From Streptantibioticus rubrisoli (GTDB lineage Bacteria; Actinomycetota; Actinomycetes; Streptomycetales; Streptomycetaceae), in contig NZ_JANFNH010000039.1 of NCBI RefSeq assembly GCF_024436055.1, positions 1-64,000 of the forward strand: a DNA stretch of 64,000 nt, given 5' to 3'. Below are positions 1 through 7,734 of this stretch, piece by piece (positions within the stretch are counted from its first letter, which is position 1; every line of letters starts with the position of its first letter). The notes under the pieces are model-generated. The model searched no databases and was not told the DNA's origin. It saw only the letters and a program-made list of their open reading frames with translations. Made by a program: the position numbers and the translations under genes.

Positions 1-1
1 G

Positions 2-631
2 GCCCGCCTGTCGACTACCGAGCAGGACCTCCGCAGCGACAGACTGATCGCCTTGTGGTCCGCCGCCACCCGGTTCGTCCTCGACCAGATGACCCGGCTC
101 GACAACGCCGAACCGACCGGCCCGTTCACCCACCGGCTCGACCTGAATGCGGTGGGCATCTTCGGCCACTCCTTCGGCGGAGCGACCGCAGCGCAGTTCT
201 GCCACGACGACACCCGCTGCCGAGCAGGCATCGACATCGACGGCATGCCCCACGGCACCGTGATCCACGACGGCCTCAACCGGCCGTTCCTGTTCCTCAC
301 CGCCAGCGACCACGGCGACACCGCGGACCCCGCGAACCGGGCCGCGCTGGCCAGCATCCGGTCCATCTACCGCGGTATCCCGGCGGACCAGCGCTGCTGG
401 CTGACCATCCGAGGCACCGGTCACTTCAACTTCAGCGACCAATCTCTCCTCAAAGACCCCACCCTGTCCCGACTGGCCGGAATGATCGGCCCGCTCGACC
501 AACGCCACGCCCTTGCGGTGACTACCGACATCATCCGGCAGTTCTTCGACACCTACCTGCGCCGCCAGCGCAGCCGCTTTCCCGGTGACCTGACGGAGCG
601 CCAACCCGAAATCCATCTCGTACAGCCCTGA
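2..631 (+). CDS. Alpha/beta-hydrolase of the PAF-acetylhydrolase type, 5' end missing
   Basis: The reading frame is open to the left window edge, so only about 209 C-terminal residues are visible; a TTG at 53 is an internal start-like codon, not a convincing start. The visible part carries a serine-hydrolase triad typical of the platelet-activating-factor acetylhydrolase family: nucleophile elbow GHSFGGA (Ser codon 170-172), the strand GIDIDG with a candidate catalytic Asp, and GTGHFNFSD with the candidate His. These enzymes hydrolyse short acyl or other esters, and many Streptomyces paralogs are secreted or lipoprotein esterases; the signal region, if any, is off-window. Substrate is unknown. 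The C-terminus ends naturally with TGA. No operon partner is visible downstream. Confidence 0.8.
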   Translation, partial: ARLSTTEQDLRSDRLIALWSAATRFVLDQMTRLDNAEPTGPFTHRLDLNAVGIFGHSFGGATAAQFCHDDTRCRAGIDIDGMPHGTVIHDGLNRPFLFLTASDHGDTADPANRAALASIRSIYRGIPADQRCWLTIRGTGHFNFSDQSLLKDPTLSRLAGMIGPLDQRHALAVTTDIIRQFFDTYLRRQRSRFPGDLTERQPEIHLVQP

Positions 632-785
632 AAGCCAGCGGCCCGCGAACCGCCATCTGGCGGCCCCGAGCGGATGTTGCTGGTGCCTCCTCGCATCGGG
701 GGACACCACGGGCGTGGCTCATCGCCTAATTGGCGAGGGACGGTTCGGCTGCACCGCGCCGGTCGGCACGACCGACGACCCGCGG

Positions 786-986
786 ATGCGGCGACTGACC
801 GTGCGCCTGCCCCTGGAGTACGCCCGCCGTCTGTTCGACGCCCAGCAGGCGAGCGCAGGTGACCGACACCTTCGTGAAATCGTCGCCGAGGGACTGCAGG
901 AAATCTACTTCAAGCACAACGGAGCACGCGCTCAAGGCCTCGAAGTGGAGATTGCAGACAGCGACTATTTCGATGTCTCCTTCTAA
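786..986 (+). CDS. Small hypothetical protein, possibly ribbon-helix-helix
   Basis: This 66-residue reading frame has high third-position GC. Its order is a short basic strand (RRLTVRLPLEYARRLFD) followed by a helix (REIVAEGLQEIYF), loosely like a ribbon-helix-helix DNA-binding or antitoxin-like protein, then an acidic tail ending DSDYFDVSF. The ATG at 786 begins the conserved-looking part; a GTG at 714 in the same frame would add 24 residues and has a purine-rich stretch upstream, so the start is uncertain. No toxin partner is visible beside it. Function unknown. Confidence 0.4.
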   Translation: MRRLTVRLPLEYARRLFDAQQASAGDRHLREIVAEGLQEIYFKHNGARAQGLEVEIADSDYFDVSF

Positions 987-1243
987 CGGATCAGTGCCGT
1001 CCGGAGAAGGCTTCAGACATCTGAGCCGAAGCTCAAGAGTTGTCATAAAGGCAGGCTTGACGTCACCAGGGTCGCTGGAGTGGCTGATCGACTACCCTCA
1101 CCGACGCCGTCTGCAAAGGCCAGCGCGGTGCTGCGCAAGGGTGGATGGTGACAACTGCCCTGCTTCGAGCGGCCTGGTGACAAGTGGTTTGCTTCCTCGG
1201 TGCCAACCAGGGTGCCTCATTCCGGGGTCCGCAGGGTGGGCCC

Positions 1244-1768
1244 TCACGAGGTCCAGATCGGATCGTCTGGCGCAGGCCGCCCAGAGAAGCGCTCAAGCGG
1301 ATCTCCGGCTAGCGACAGTTGGCGGCGTGCGACGGTGATGAAGTCGTTCTGCGCTGCTACCACACGCCCGCGCAGAACGAGCCAGCTCTCTTCCGGCGTC
1401 AGGCCCCGCCTGACGATGATGTGGAAGCGCCAAATCTGCTCGTCAAGGGCGTGCGCGGCTTCCGCGATGTCCCTATCGGCAACGAGGTTCACCATGCTCA
1501 GGGCCTCGTTCCATGGCCGCCAGTCGATGGTGGTTGGGAGCACCACGCCTTGCGGGACGGAGTCGGGGCGACGGACATCCATATCGCTGAGGTCCACGAG
1601 GACACCTGAGGATTCACGCAATACTCGCGCGCACGTCGCCGCCACCTGATCTCGGACCCAGTGTCTATCTTGTGCTCTCCTGCTGACCAAGCTCCCCGCA
1701 GCCACACCGATCAGTGTGGCGACGACCGCTCCCGTCGGGGCGGCTAAGAGACTCCACAGCGCGGGCAT
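1244..1768 (-). CDS. Hypothetical protein with one N-terminal membrane segment
   Basis: A 174-residue protein. Residues about 3-28 form one hydrophobic segment followed at once by basic residues (SRRAQDRHW), so the rest probably lies in the cytoplasm as a helical domain with the motif LDEQIWRFHIIVRRGL. An ATG at 1768 places the membrane segment at the N-terminus; the frame is open 36 codons further upstream, but that stretch looks like non-coding DNA. I recognise no family. It is similar in build to small streptomycete phage- or island-borne membrane proteins, but this is only a resemblance. No operon partner. Confidence 0.6.
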   Translation of the reverse strand: MPALWSLLAAPTGAVVATLIGVAAGSLVSRRAQDRHWVRDQVAATCARVLRESSGVLVDLSDMDVRRPDSVPQGVVLPTTIDWRPWNEALSMVNLVADRDIAEAAHALDEQIWRFHIIVRRGLTPEESWLVLRGRVVAAQNDFITVARRQLSLAGDPLERFSGRPAPDDPIWTS

Positions 1769-1981
1769 ACGCCCATTTTGGCGGATCGCGGAGGCAGCCG
1801 TGAGGTGTTTCCGCGGCTCAGGCGAGACGGAAAGAAGGCACGCCTCACAGGCCACTCGCGACACACTTCGAGTCAACTGGTGAAAGAACAGGGGACTTTG
1901 ACCCTATGGATGGGCGCCTCGGTCCTGCCCGGCGGTGACACCTATCGTGCTTCGGCACACAACGAAAGCGAGAGGTCCACG

Positions 1982-2482
1982 ATGAACAACGAGCACCAGG
2001 AGCACGAGGCCGCCCGCATCGACCAGGAGCGCGCCCAAGGCCTGCGCGACCGCAGCGCCCACCTGCTCCACCTCTGCGAGGTCGGCCATTTGACCGCGGC
2101 CGCGCTGCCCGAAGCCGACGACGAAACGATCCTCGGCATGCTCCCGGGCACCCACGCGGTCGGCTCCGGGAGGTACCTGGCCGTTTCCTTCCGGGGGAGG
2201 GGGAACGGTGTACGCCCCGGGCGCTGCTGTGCTGCAGGTTCCTGGCAGCGACGGCGCCCGGCCGCTTTTGAGCCCGCTCGGGACCGGCCTTCTAGCTGCG
2301 GGCTTCCCCTCCAGGGGAACGGTGTATCGCGCTTCACGCATGGCGCTGCACCCCTCACAGGGTGCAGCGCCGTCCAGGTCGTGAAGGCGGTTCAGCGGCT
2401 CCGCGCGTCGTGGAGCTGCCGGACGACCGCCACGGGCGCTGTGATTGCGGGGTTTGTGGTTGGTGTGGTGTGGGTGGTTTGA
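1982..2482 (+). CDS. Hypothetical small protein, C-terminal part doubtful
   Basis: The ATG at 1982 follows a purine-rich GAGAGG. The first roughly 65 codons have typical streptomycete codon use and encode a charged helical protein (MNNEHQEHEAARIDQER, then LLHLCEVGHLTAA and PEADDETILGML). After about 2180 the frame runs through a 13-bp direct repeat and a perfect hairpin, which suggests that the real gene was truncated or frameshifted and that the rest is read-through of non-coding DNA. Function unknown. Confidence 0.4.
   Translation: MNNEHQEHEAARIDQERAQGLRDRSAHLLHLCEVGHLTAAALPEADDETILGMLPGTHAVGSGRYLAVSFRGRGNGVRPGRCCAAGSWQRRRPAAFEPARDRPSSCGLPLQGNGVSRFTHGAAPLTGCSAVQVVKAVQRLRASWSCRTTATGAVIAGFVVGVVWVV
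2200..2326 (+). repeat. Pair of 13-bp direct repeats
   Basis: GGGGAACGGTGTA occurs at 2200-2212 and again at 2314-2326, 114 bp apart, each followed by a pyrimidine-containing CG-rich tail. The pair lies in the doubtful 3' part of the small reading frame starting at 1982. Whether it marks a mobile-element scar or a regulatory repeat cannot be told. Confidence 0.5.
2342..2371. terminator. Perfect 12-bp hairpin
   Basis: GGCGCTGCACCC at 2342-2353 and its exact complement at 2360-2371 enclose a 6-nt loop. There is no U-tract, which is usual for streptomycete terminators. It overlaps the dubious 3' end of the 1982 frame, supporting the idea that coding ends earlier. Confidence 0.6.
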
Positions 2483-2585
2483 GCTGTGTTACCGACCGCA
2501 GGAGCGCGGATACGGCTCTTGAACTGCGACGATTCAGACCCCTCGATGGGGAGTTGGGGCCGTTGCGTAGCTCGTCCGGGCGGAG

Positions 2586-2633
2586 CCGCCTCACGGCCCG
2601 TCCACCAAGGACGGTGGACGGGCCGTGAGGCGG
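2586..2633. terminator. Perfect 21-bp inverted repeat, bidirectional terminator
   Basis: The left arm 2586-2606 begins CCGCCTCACGG and the right arm 2613-2633 is its exact reverse complement, with a 6-nt loop (AAGGAC). It lies about 90 bp beyond the stop of the minus-strand hydrolase at 2723, and on the other side follows the plus-strand small gene, so it can serve both transcripts. Confidence 0.8.
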
Positions 2634-2722
2634 TCAGCGAGGCAGGACCATGTCGTTGATTCCGGGGTGGGGACGCGAGCTTCGGGGTCGGAGAGGCGCC
2701 AGACTTGGCCGAAAATGCCGGG

Positions 2723-3301
2723 CTATTTGATGAGGTCAAGGAAGTCCAGCACTCGATGAGAGACCTGCGCGGCGGCCTGCTCGTCGTAGGACGGCAGGCT
2801 GCTGTCGGTGAACAGGTGCCTGTCGCCGGGGTAGAGAAACAGTGCGGCATCCGCCGCCGTTTCGACGAGCGTACGGGCCGCGTCCACATCGCCCTCCCTG
2901 GCGAAGAACGGATCCGCGTCCATGCCATGGACCTGGACCGGGACATCGTGGGGCCAGGCACTGCCGAACTCCGCGACAGGGACGCAAGCCTCCAGCAGCA
3001 GCGCACCCTTTGCGCCGGGGCGGGTCTGGGCCAACTTCTGCGCCGGCAGGACGCCGAGCGAGAACCCGAGGTAGACGAGTTCCGCAGGCAGCCCCTCGGC
3101 GGCAGCGGTTGCGCGCGCGATAACCGTGCCGACCCCGATATCCTCAACGTAACGCATGCCCTCCTCAAGGCTGTCGAATACCCGCCTTTCGAACAGGTCC
3201 GAAACGTGGACGGTGTGTCCGGCCTGTTGCAACTGCTCGGCGAACTCACGGACGCCGGCGGTCAGCCCGTGCCCGTGGTGGAAAACCAGTACCTCAGCCA
3301 T
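2723..3301 (-). CDS. Dienelactone hydrolase family protein
   Basis: A 192-residue alpha/beta-hydrolase of the usual length for small dienelactone-hydrolase-like proteins. Visible elements are the start MAEVLVFHHGHGLT, a nucleophile region LGFSLGVLPAQ (Ser in a G-x-S-x-G elbow), PVQVHGMDADPFF with a candidate Asp near residue 130, and GDRHLFTD with the candidate His. Cytoplasmic; the substrate is not deducible, since many relatives act on small lactones or esters or only confer stress-related functions. Starts with ATG at 3301. Transcription probably ends at the hairpin centred near 2610. A fragment of another minus-strand frame lies immediately upstream. Confidence 0.8.
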   Translation of the reverse strand: MAEVLVFHHGHGLTAGVREFAEQLQQAGHTVHVSDLFERRVFDSLEEGMRYVEDIGVGTVIARATAAAEGLPAELVYLGFSLGVLPAQKLAQTRPGAKGALLLEACVPVAEFGSAWPHDVPVQVHGMDADPFFAREGDVDAARTLVETAADAALFLYPGDRHLFTDSSLPSYDEQAAAQVSHRVLDFLDLIK

Positions 3302-3311
3302 GTGGCTCCCA

Positions 3312-3410
3312 TCATGCTGCGGTGTCCAGGCGGCACCGCAGCATGAGTATGGTCCGCGCCACTGACATCTGCGGGTCGTAGCCGGACGAGATTAGATCGT
3401 TGAAGGCGGA
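3312..3410 (-). pseudogene. Possible C-terminal remnant upstream of the hydrolase
   Basis: A minus-strand frame ending at 3312 (ending SVARTILMLRCRLDTAA) runs up to the edge of the decayed IS630 transposase remnant. It looks like the last 30 or so residues of a gene whose front was lost. The parent gene is not recognised, and it could be chance. Confidence 0.2.
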
Positions 3411-3478
3411 TCGGTGATCTGGGCTTCTAGGTCGGTCATGCCGCGGTCCTGGAAGCGCAGGTTGGAGCGGGCACCGGC

Positions 3479-3933
3479 GGCTTCGGCTCGCTGTCTCCGA
3501 AGTACTCCGGTGGCCGGCCCAAGACATTCACGCCGCCCGAGCGCCGTGAGATCAAGAAGATTGCCAAGTCCAAGCCCACCGAGCACCACCTGCCGTTCTG
3601 ACCTGGAGTTGCGAGGTTATACCCGAGAACGGCGAACCCGAAGTCATCTTCTGCATGGACGAGTTCGGTCCCCTCGACCTGGTGCCCCGCCCGGGCCGAC
3701 AGTGGTCCGACCGCGGAGGCAAGCACAAGGACATCAGCCGCGAACCACGCCGCAGGCGGCGGGCTACCTACAACCGCTACGGCGGGGTCCGGCACCAGTT
3801 CGCCGCCCTGGACCTGGCCAAGGACAAGCTCTCCGGCCACATCAACCCGGTCAAGAAACGCACCCAGTTCCTGGAGTACTGCCGCTACCTGCGCAGCCTC
3901 TACCCGCCCGAGATCCGCAACGCGATCGTGTGC
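3479..3933 (+). pseudogene. Decayed IS630-family transposase
   Basis: Two pieces of one IS630-family DDE transposase are visible. Frame 1 from 3479 reads GFGSLSPKYSGGRPKTF and ends LPF-stop at 3599. Frame 2 resumes at 3602 with TWS, then jumps to EVIPENGEPEVIFCMDEFGP, the second-Asp region, and runs on through RRRATYNRYGGVRH and GHINPVKKRTQFLEYCRYLR to about 3933. Compared with intact family members there is a frameshift at 3599 plus an in-frame loss of roughly 55 residues between TWS and EVIPENG, and the end after RNAIVC is replaced by unrelated sequence. It is therefore inactive. No clear terminal inverted repeats were found. It may have truncated the gene fragment at 3312. Confidence 0.8.
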
Positions 3934-4185
3934 GGCCAGCGCCTGACGGCCAGCGACTGCGGGAGGCTTGGTCGCTCCCCTCGGATCGAGCGAAACCTGC
4001 AGATCACAGGCTCCACGTTTGTAGTAGAGCGACTGAAGCGACTGTAGTTTCGGTACATGAGGAAATTCCGCTGCTGGCGAGAGCGTCACATCTGGAGAGC
4101 AGTTTGACGCTCCGTCGGGTCCCTGCGGTGGGCGAATCGCCACCCCAGGCCGCGACCGCCCAACTGGCCCTTCTATGCTCGCGAT

Positions 4186-5166
4186 GTGATCGATCTCCCG
4201 TTGTCTGTCCTGGAAGTCGCAGTCGTCCAGGCGGGTACGCAGCCCGTGGATACCCTGGTTCAGACAGCCCCGTTCGCGCAGGGGGTTGAACGGCTGGGGT
4301 ACCGGCGCCTTTGGTACGCCGAACACCACAGCTCTCCCGCCATCGGTGCATTCCCACCGGTTGTGCTGATCGCCCATGCCGCCGCTTCGACCTCGACGCT
4401 CCGCCTCGGTTCGGGTGGTGTGCTGGCTCCCAATCACGTACCCCTCGGGCTCGCTGAGCAGTTCGGCACTCTTGCCGCGCTCTATTCGGGCCGCATCGAC
4501 TTGGGAGTGGGCCGGGGGCCGGGCACTTTTGACGCGGCCACCGCACGAGCGCTGCGTCGCGGTGGCGAGCCAGCCACCGACGCCGAGTACCAGGACGATG
4601 TGGCCGCGATCTTGACCTTCCTGACAGACAACGTGGCCACGGAGCCGCTCCCGGAGCCCTGGCTTTTGGCCTCAAGTACCGCAGGCGCTTCGCTGGCCGC
4701 ACGACTGGGCCTGCCCGTCGCCGTCGCACACCACATCCGCCCACACAACACGCCCTCGGTACTGGAGTGCTACCGCAGCGCGTTCACCCCGTCCCGCTGG
4801 TGTGAAAAGCCGCAGGTGCTGGTGTGCGTGGAGACGATCTGCGCGGATTCCGAGCAGGAGGCGGAGCGGCTCGCCGGACCGATGAACGTGATCAAAGCCG
4901 GGCTGCTCCAGGGCACGGCCGAAATCCCTTTCCCGACGCCCGGGGAGGCAGCGACCCACCGCTTCACCCCGCAGGAGCAGCAAGCGCTGGCCGCCTTCCG
5001 CGCTCACCAGGCGTACGGGACACCGGAGGTGGTGGCACGCCGCCTGGGCCAACTGGCAGCCATGACCGGCGCGGACGAGTTGATGCTCACCACACCCGTC
5101 CACGCCCTCCGTGACCGGCTTCGCTCCTTCGAACTCGTCAAGGAGCGCGTGGGGACGGTTGGCTGA
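4186..5166 (+). CDS. LLM-class flavin-dependent oxidoreductase (MsnO8-like)
   Basis: A 326-residue luciferase-like monooxygenase. Family signs are LGYRRLWYAEHHSSPAIG near residue 40, STLRLGSGGVLAPNHVPL, LAEQFGTLAALYSGRIDLGVGRGPG and the C-terminal GADELMLTTPVH. Such proteins use reduced FMN (or F420) and O2 to oxidise small substrates in the cytoplasm. The GTG at 4186 is chosen because the family N-terminus (LPLSVLEVAVVQ) follows directly. It stands alone, without a flavin reductase beside it, and is a paralog of the enzyme at 23967 in the sulfur operon. The substrate cannot be read from sequence. Confidence 0.85.
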   Translation: MIDLPLSVLEVAVVQAGTQPVDTLVQTAPFAQGVERLGYRRLWYAEHHSSPAIGAFPPVVLIAHAAASTSTLRLGSGGVLAPNHVPLGLAEQFGTLAALYSGRIDLGVGRGPGTFDAATARALRRGGEPATDAEYQDDVAAILTFLTDNVATEPLPEPWLLASSTAGASLAARLGLPVAVAHHIRPHNTPSVLECYRSAFTPSRWCEKPQVLVCVETICADSEQEAERLAGPMNVIKAGLLQGTAEIPFPTPGEAATHRFTPQEQQALAAFRAHQAYGTPEVVARRLGQLAAMTGADELMLTTPVHALRDRLRSFELVKERVGTVG

Positions 5167-5277
5167 ATGCGACGTCCGGTCACCGCCAGCCTTCCGCCAG
5201 AGATGGTCGTGCCCATGCCCGAGAAGGTGCCGTGATCCCACTCACCGCCTGTCAGTCGTGATCGCCATGATGGAGAC

Positions 5278-5622
5278 ATGACCAACCCGAATCTGACCAC
5301 CGGCAGTATTTGGCGGCTCCACCGCGGCGACCAGGAGATCGCCCGGCTGACCGTGACCGGCGCAGACATGCCCTGGACTTACGCCGAAGTCGAGACACTC
5401 CCTGGCTTTGAAGAGTTCCGTCCGCTCTTCACCAAGCAGGAGCGGGCTGTCGACGAGGAGGACTGGGAGCAGGCCGACACCTGTTACACCCAGATCCGCA
5501 GTGCGCTCACCATGACGTTCCCCGACGGCGGCCCGGTCGGGGAGTTCATGCTGCACATCCACGACAACGGCACCGCCGGCTGGCGCTGGCACGACGAGCC
5601 CTTCGACGCGGCGAACCAGTGA
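5278..5622 (+). CDS. Conserved-looking hypothetical protein
   Basis: A 114-residue acidic, soluble protein beginning MTNPNLTTGSIWRLHRGDQ and ending WHDEPFDAANQ, with high GC at third codon positions and a GGAG a few bases before the ATG at 5278. The pattern of alternating strands and two tryptophan-rich stretches (MPWTYAEVETLPGFEEF, GWRWHDEPF) suggests a small folded domain. I recognise no family. About 110 bp downstream of the oxidoreductase gene, same strand. Confidence 0.6.
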   Translation: MTNPNLTTGSIWRLHRGDQEIARLTVTGADMPWTYAEVETLPGFEEFRPLFTKQERAVDEEDWEQADTCYTQIRSALTMTFPDGGPVGEFMLHIHDNGTAGWRWHDEPFDAANQ

Positions 5623-5869
5623 CGCGCTGGGTTCGCTGTTCCTGGGAGTGTGGACGTCCGCGTTATTGGTTCCGGCCGCGAGCGTGGATCCGCACCTCAT
5701 CACGTGACTGCGGGAACGTTTCTTGCGGGCATTGCCTACTACTCCAGTCGTAGATCGCGACCTGGCATAGCGTCATCTACGTTGGATCGGCTGCCGAGGA
5801 TGATGGCCGAGTGCATCGGCATGTTCTGGATCCACTGATTATTCAGCAGATGCCCCAGTTGGGTCGGCT

Positions 5870-6526
5870 TCACGGCTGGGTGTGTTGCTCGGCGGCGTCG
5901 AACGCGGGCGCGAGCGGGGCCAGCGCCGTGCGGAGCTGGTCGGGCAGTGAGCCGGAGGGCACGACCAGTCCTCCGGCGGCGAAACTCTCGGCGGCCTCTG
6001 CCTTCCCGGCCGGCCGGAGCCAGCCTTCCAGCGCGATGCGAACTGCCGCGGCCACGCTTGCCGCGAGGACGCGGGCTGTGTGCGCTTCGGCGTCGTCTAG
6101 GCGTTCGGCGATCACCGCCGTGAGAGGGGGCTCGATGCCGGCGGCGGTATCGAGGAACGCGTCACGCAGCGCGGCCTGGGTGGTGATCAGCAGCAGCGCC
6201 TTGTGTTCGCGCTCGCCGGTGTTCGTGTACTGCTCGACCACTGCATCGGTGACGGCGTCGGCCAGGCGCACTCCTGCGGGCCGGGCCGCGACCGCTGCCG
6301 CGATGCGCGCCTCCCGGTCCGCGGTAACAGCGGAGACGATCGCCTGCTCGCGGCTGGCGAAGTAGTTGTTGTAGGTGCGCGGCGAGACCCCGGCCGCCTC
6401 AGCAATGTCCTCCACCCGCACCTGGTCGGGTCCGCGCTCCACGGCCAGGCGCAGGGCCGCCTCGCGTAGCGCCTCGCGCGTGGCCTGCTTCTTCCGCTCC
6501 CGCAGCCCTCGTGGTGGTGTCGTCAC
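5870..6526 (-). CDS. TetR-family transcriptional regulator
   Basis: A 218-residue regulator. The N-terminal helix-turn-helix is at residues 38-62 (VEDIAEAAGVSPRTYNNYF), preceded by the usual first helix REALREAALRLAVERG; the C-terminal domain (about 80-200) is a TetR-type ligand-binding helical bundle. The GTG at 6526 is chosen because it starts shortly before the first helix; the same frame stays open for another 1.8 kb but that is only the shadow of the divergent gene. It is transcribed away from the TIM-barrel gene at 6644, and two perfect palindromes lie in the 117-bp gap, so it probably represses itself and that gene. Confidence 0.9.
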   Translation of the reverse strand: MTTPPRGLRERKKQATREALREAALRLAVERGPDQVRVEDIAEAAGVSPRTYNNYFASREQAIVSAVTADREARIAAAVAARPAGVRLADAVTDAVVEQYTNTGEREHKALLLITTQAALRDAFLDTAAGIEPPLTAVIAERLDDAEAHTARVLAASVAAAVRIALEGWLRPAGKAEAAESFAAGGLVVPSGSLPDQLRTALAPLAPAFDAAEQHTQP

Positions 6527-6551
6527 GATGTCAGCGTTCCACACAGGGCTG

Positions 6552-6594
6552 CGCACGCGCAAAGTTGCGCGTGCGTAAAGTTGCGTGCACGCAA
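6552..6594. promoter_or_regulatory. Double palindromic operator for the TetR regulator
   Basis: Two perfect palindromes sit side by side in the divergent promoter region. The first is CGCACGCGCAA at 6552-6562 and its complement TTGCGCGTGCG at 6565-6575. The second is TTGCGTGCACGCAA at 6581-6594. They share the half-site TTGCGYG, as expected for a TetR dimer binding twice. Confidence 0.75.
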
Positions 6595-6643
6595 GTTTAC
6601 TGTCAGCCTCGATCCGATCGAGACCGACAGAGAGGACGTGACC

Positions 6644-7669
6644 ATGCGAGCAAGAGGAATGACCTACGACGCCGGATTCGTCGTGCACGGCCAGATATCC
6701 CGCGAGCACTTCGACCCCGCGGTGGTCCGGCGCGAGCTCGCCATCATCCGCGACGACCTGCACTGCAACGCGGTCCAGATCATCGGCGGCGACCCGGACC
6801 GACTGGAGCTGGCCGCCGATGCCGCCGCCGAGCTCGGCCTGGAGGTCTGGTTCTCGCCTTATCCGCTGGAGCTGGATCCGGAGCAGATCCTCACGCTCTT
6901 CCGCGACTGCGCCGAGCGAGCGGAACGGCTCCGGCAGCAGGGAGCCACAGTCGTGTTCGTCGCAGGGGTCGAGCTGAGCGTGATGAACCGCGGGTTCCTG
7001 CCCGGAGACAGCCCCGAGGAGCGGGTCGAGCAGCTGATGAGCCAACCTGAGCGGCGGGCCGAAGCGATGCGCGAACTCGGCGTGCGCATCAACACATTCC
7101 TCCGCGACGCCGCAGCCACGGTCCGCGAGCGCTTCCAGGGCAAACTCACCTACGCGTCCATCCAGTTCGAGCAGGTCGACTGGACTCCCTTCGACATTGT
7201 GACGTTCGAGCTGATCCGCTCCGCCGAGGTCGCCGACCGGTTCCGGGACGCGGTGCGCACCCTGGCCCAAGGCCCGAAGCCACTCGCCATCACCGGGTTC
7301 GGCACCGCGGCCTACCGAGGCGCGGGAGACCGCGGTGGGCGGGTGCTGGAAGTGGTCGAGCACGACCCAAAGACCAAGGCGCCTGTACGGCTGAACGGCA
7401 TATACGAGCGTGACGAGGCCGGCCAGGCCGCATATCTGAGCGAACTGCTGGAGATCTTCGAGACCGAGGGCGTGGACAGCGCGTTCGTGTTCTTGTTCGC
7501 CTTGCCTGGCTACCCGCACCGCCCGGACGGCGACCCCAGGGACGACTTGGACCGGGCCGGCCTGGGCATCGTCAAACTCCTCGAAGGGCGCATGGGACAG
7601 ACCTACCCCGACATGGAATGGGAACCCAAGGCCGCCTTCACGGCAGTGGCGCAGCGGTATCGGAGGTGA
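6644..7669 (+). CDS. TIM-barrel glycosidase-like protein of a family sometimes labelled abortive infection protein
   Basis: A 341-residue protein, from ATG 6644 to TGA 7669. Sequence runs like a glycoside-hydrolase-type barrel: RRELAIIRDDLHCNAVQI, LGLEVWFSPYPLEL, VVFVAGVELSVM with a candidate acid Glu, LTYASIQFEQVDWTPFDIV, PLAITGFGTAAYRG and SAFVFLFALPGYPHR. Streptomyces genomes carry several paralogs, often annotated as abortive infection protein without experimental backing. In relatives the strand around PLAITGFG often holds a Glu (TEFG), here Gly, so one usual catalytic acid may be missing. The TetR regulator is divergent and a strong hairpin terminator follows, so this is a one-gene transcript. 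Confidence 0.65.
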   Translation: MRARGMTYDAGFVVHGQISREHFDPAVVRRELAIIRDDLHCNAVQIIGGDPDRLELAADAAAELGLEVWFSPYPLELDPEQILTLFRDCAERAERLRQQGATVVFVAGVELSVMNRGFLPGDSPEERVEQLMSQPERRAEAMRELGVRINTFLRDAAATVRERFQGKLTYASIQFEQVDWTPFDIVTFELIRSAEVADRFRDAVRTLAQGPKPLAITGFGTAAYRGAGDRGGRVLEVVEHDPKTKAPVRLNGIYERDEAGQAAYLSELLEIFETEGVDSAFVFLFALPGYPHRPDGDPRDDLDRAGLGIVKLLEGRMGQTYPDMEWEPKAAFTAVAQRYRR

Positions 7670-7693
7670 CAGGCCCCGCGCACGGTGACCACG

Positions 7694-7732
7694 GCTCGGG
7701 ATCTGCACCGCGGCGCGGTGCAGATCCCGAGC
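7694..7732. terminator. Perfect 18-bp hairpin terminator
   Basis: The arm 7694-7711 (starting GCTCGGGATCTGC) and its exact complement 7715-7732 are separated by only 3 nt. It begins 25 bp after the stop at 7669. The GC-rich stem without a U-tract is typical of Streptomyces. Confidence 0.85.
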
Positions 7733-7734
7733 AG

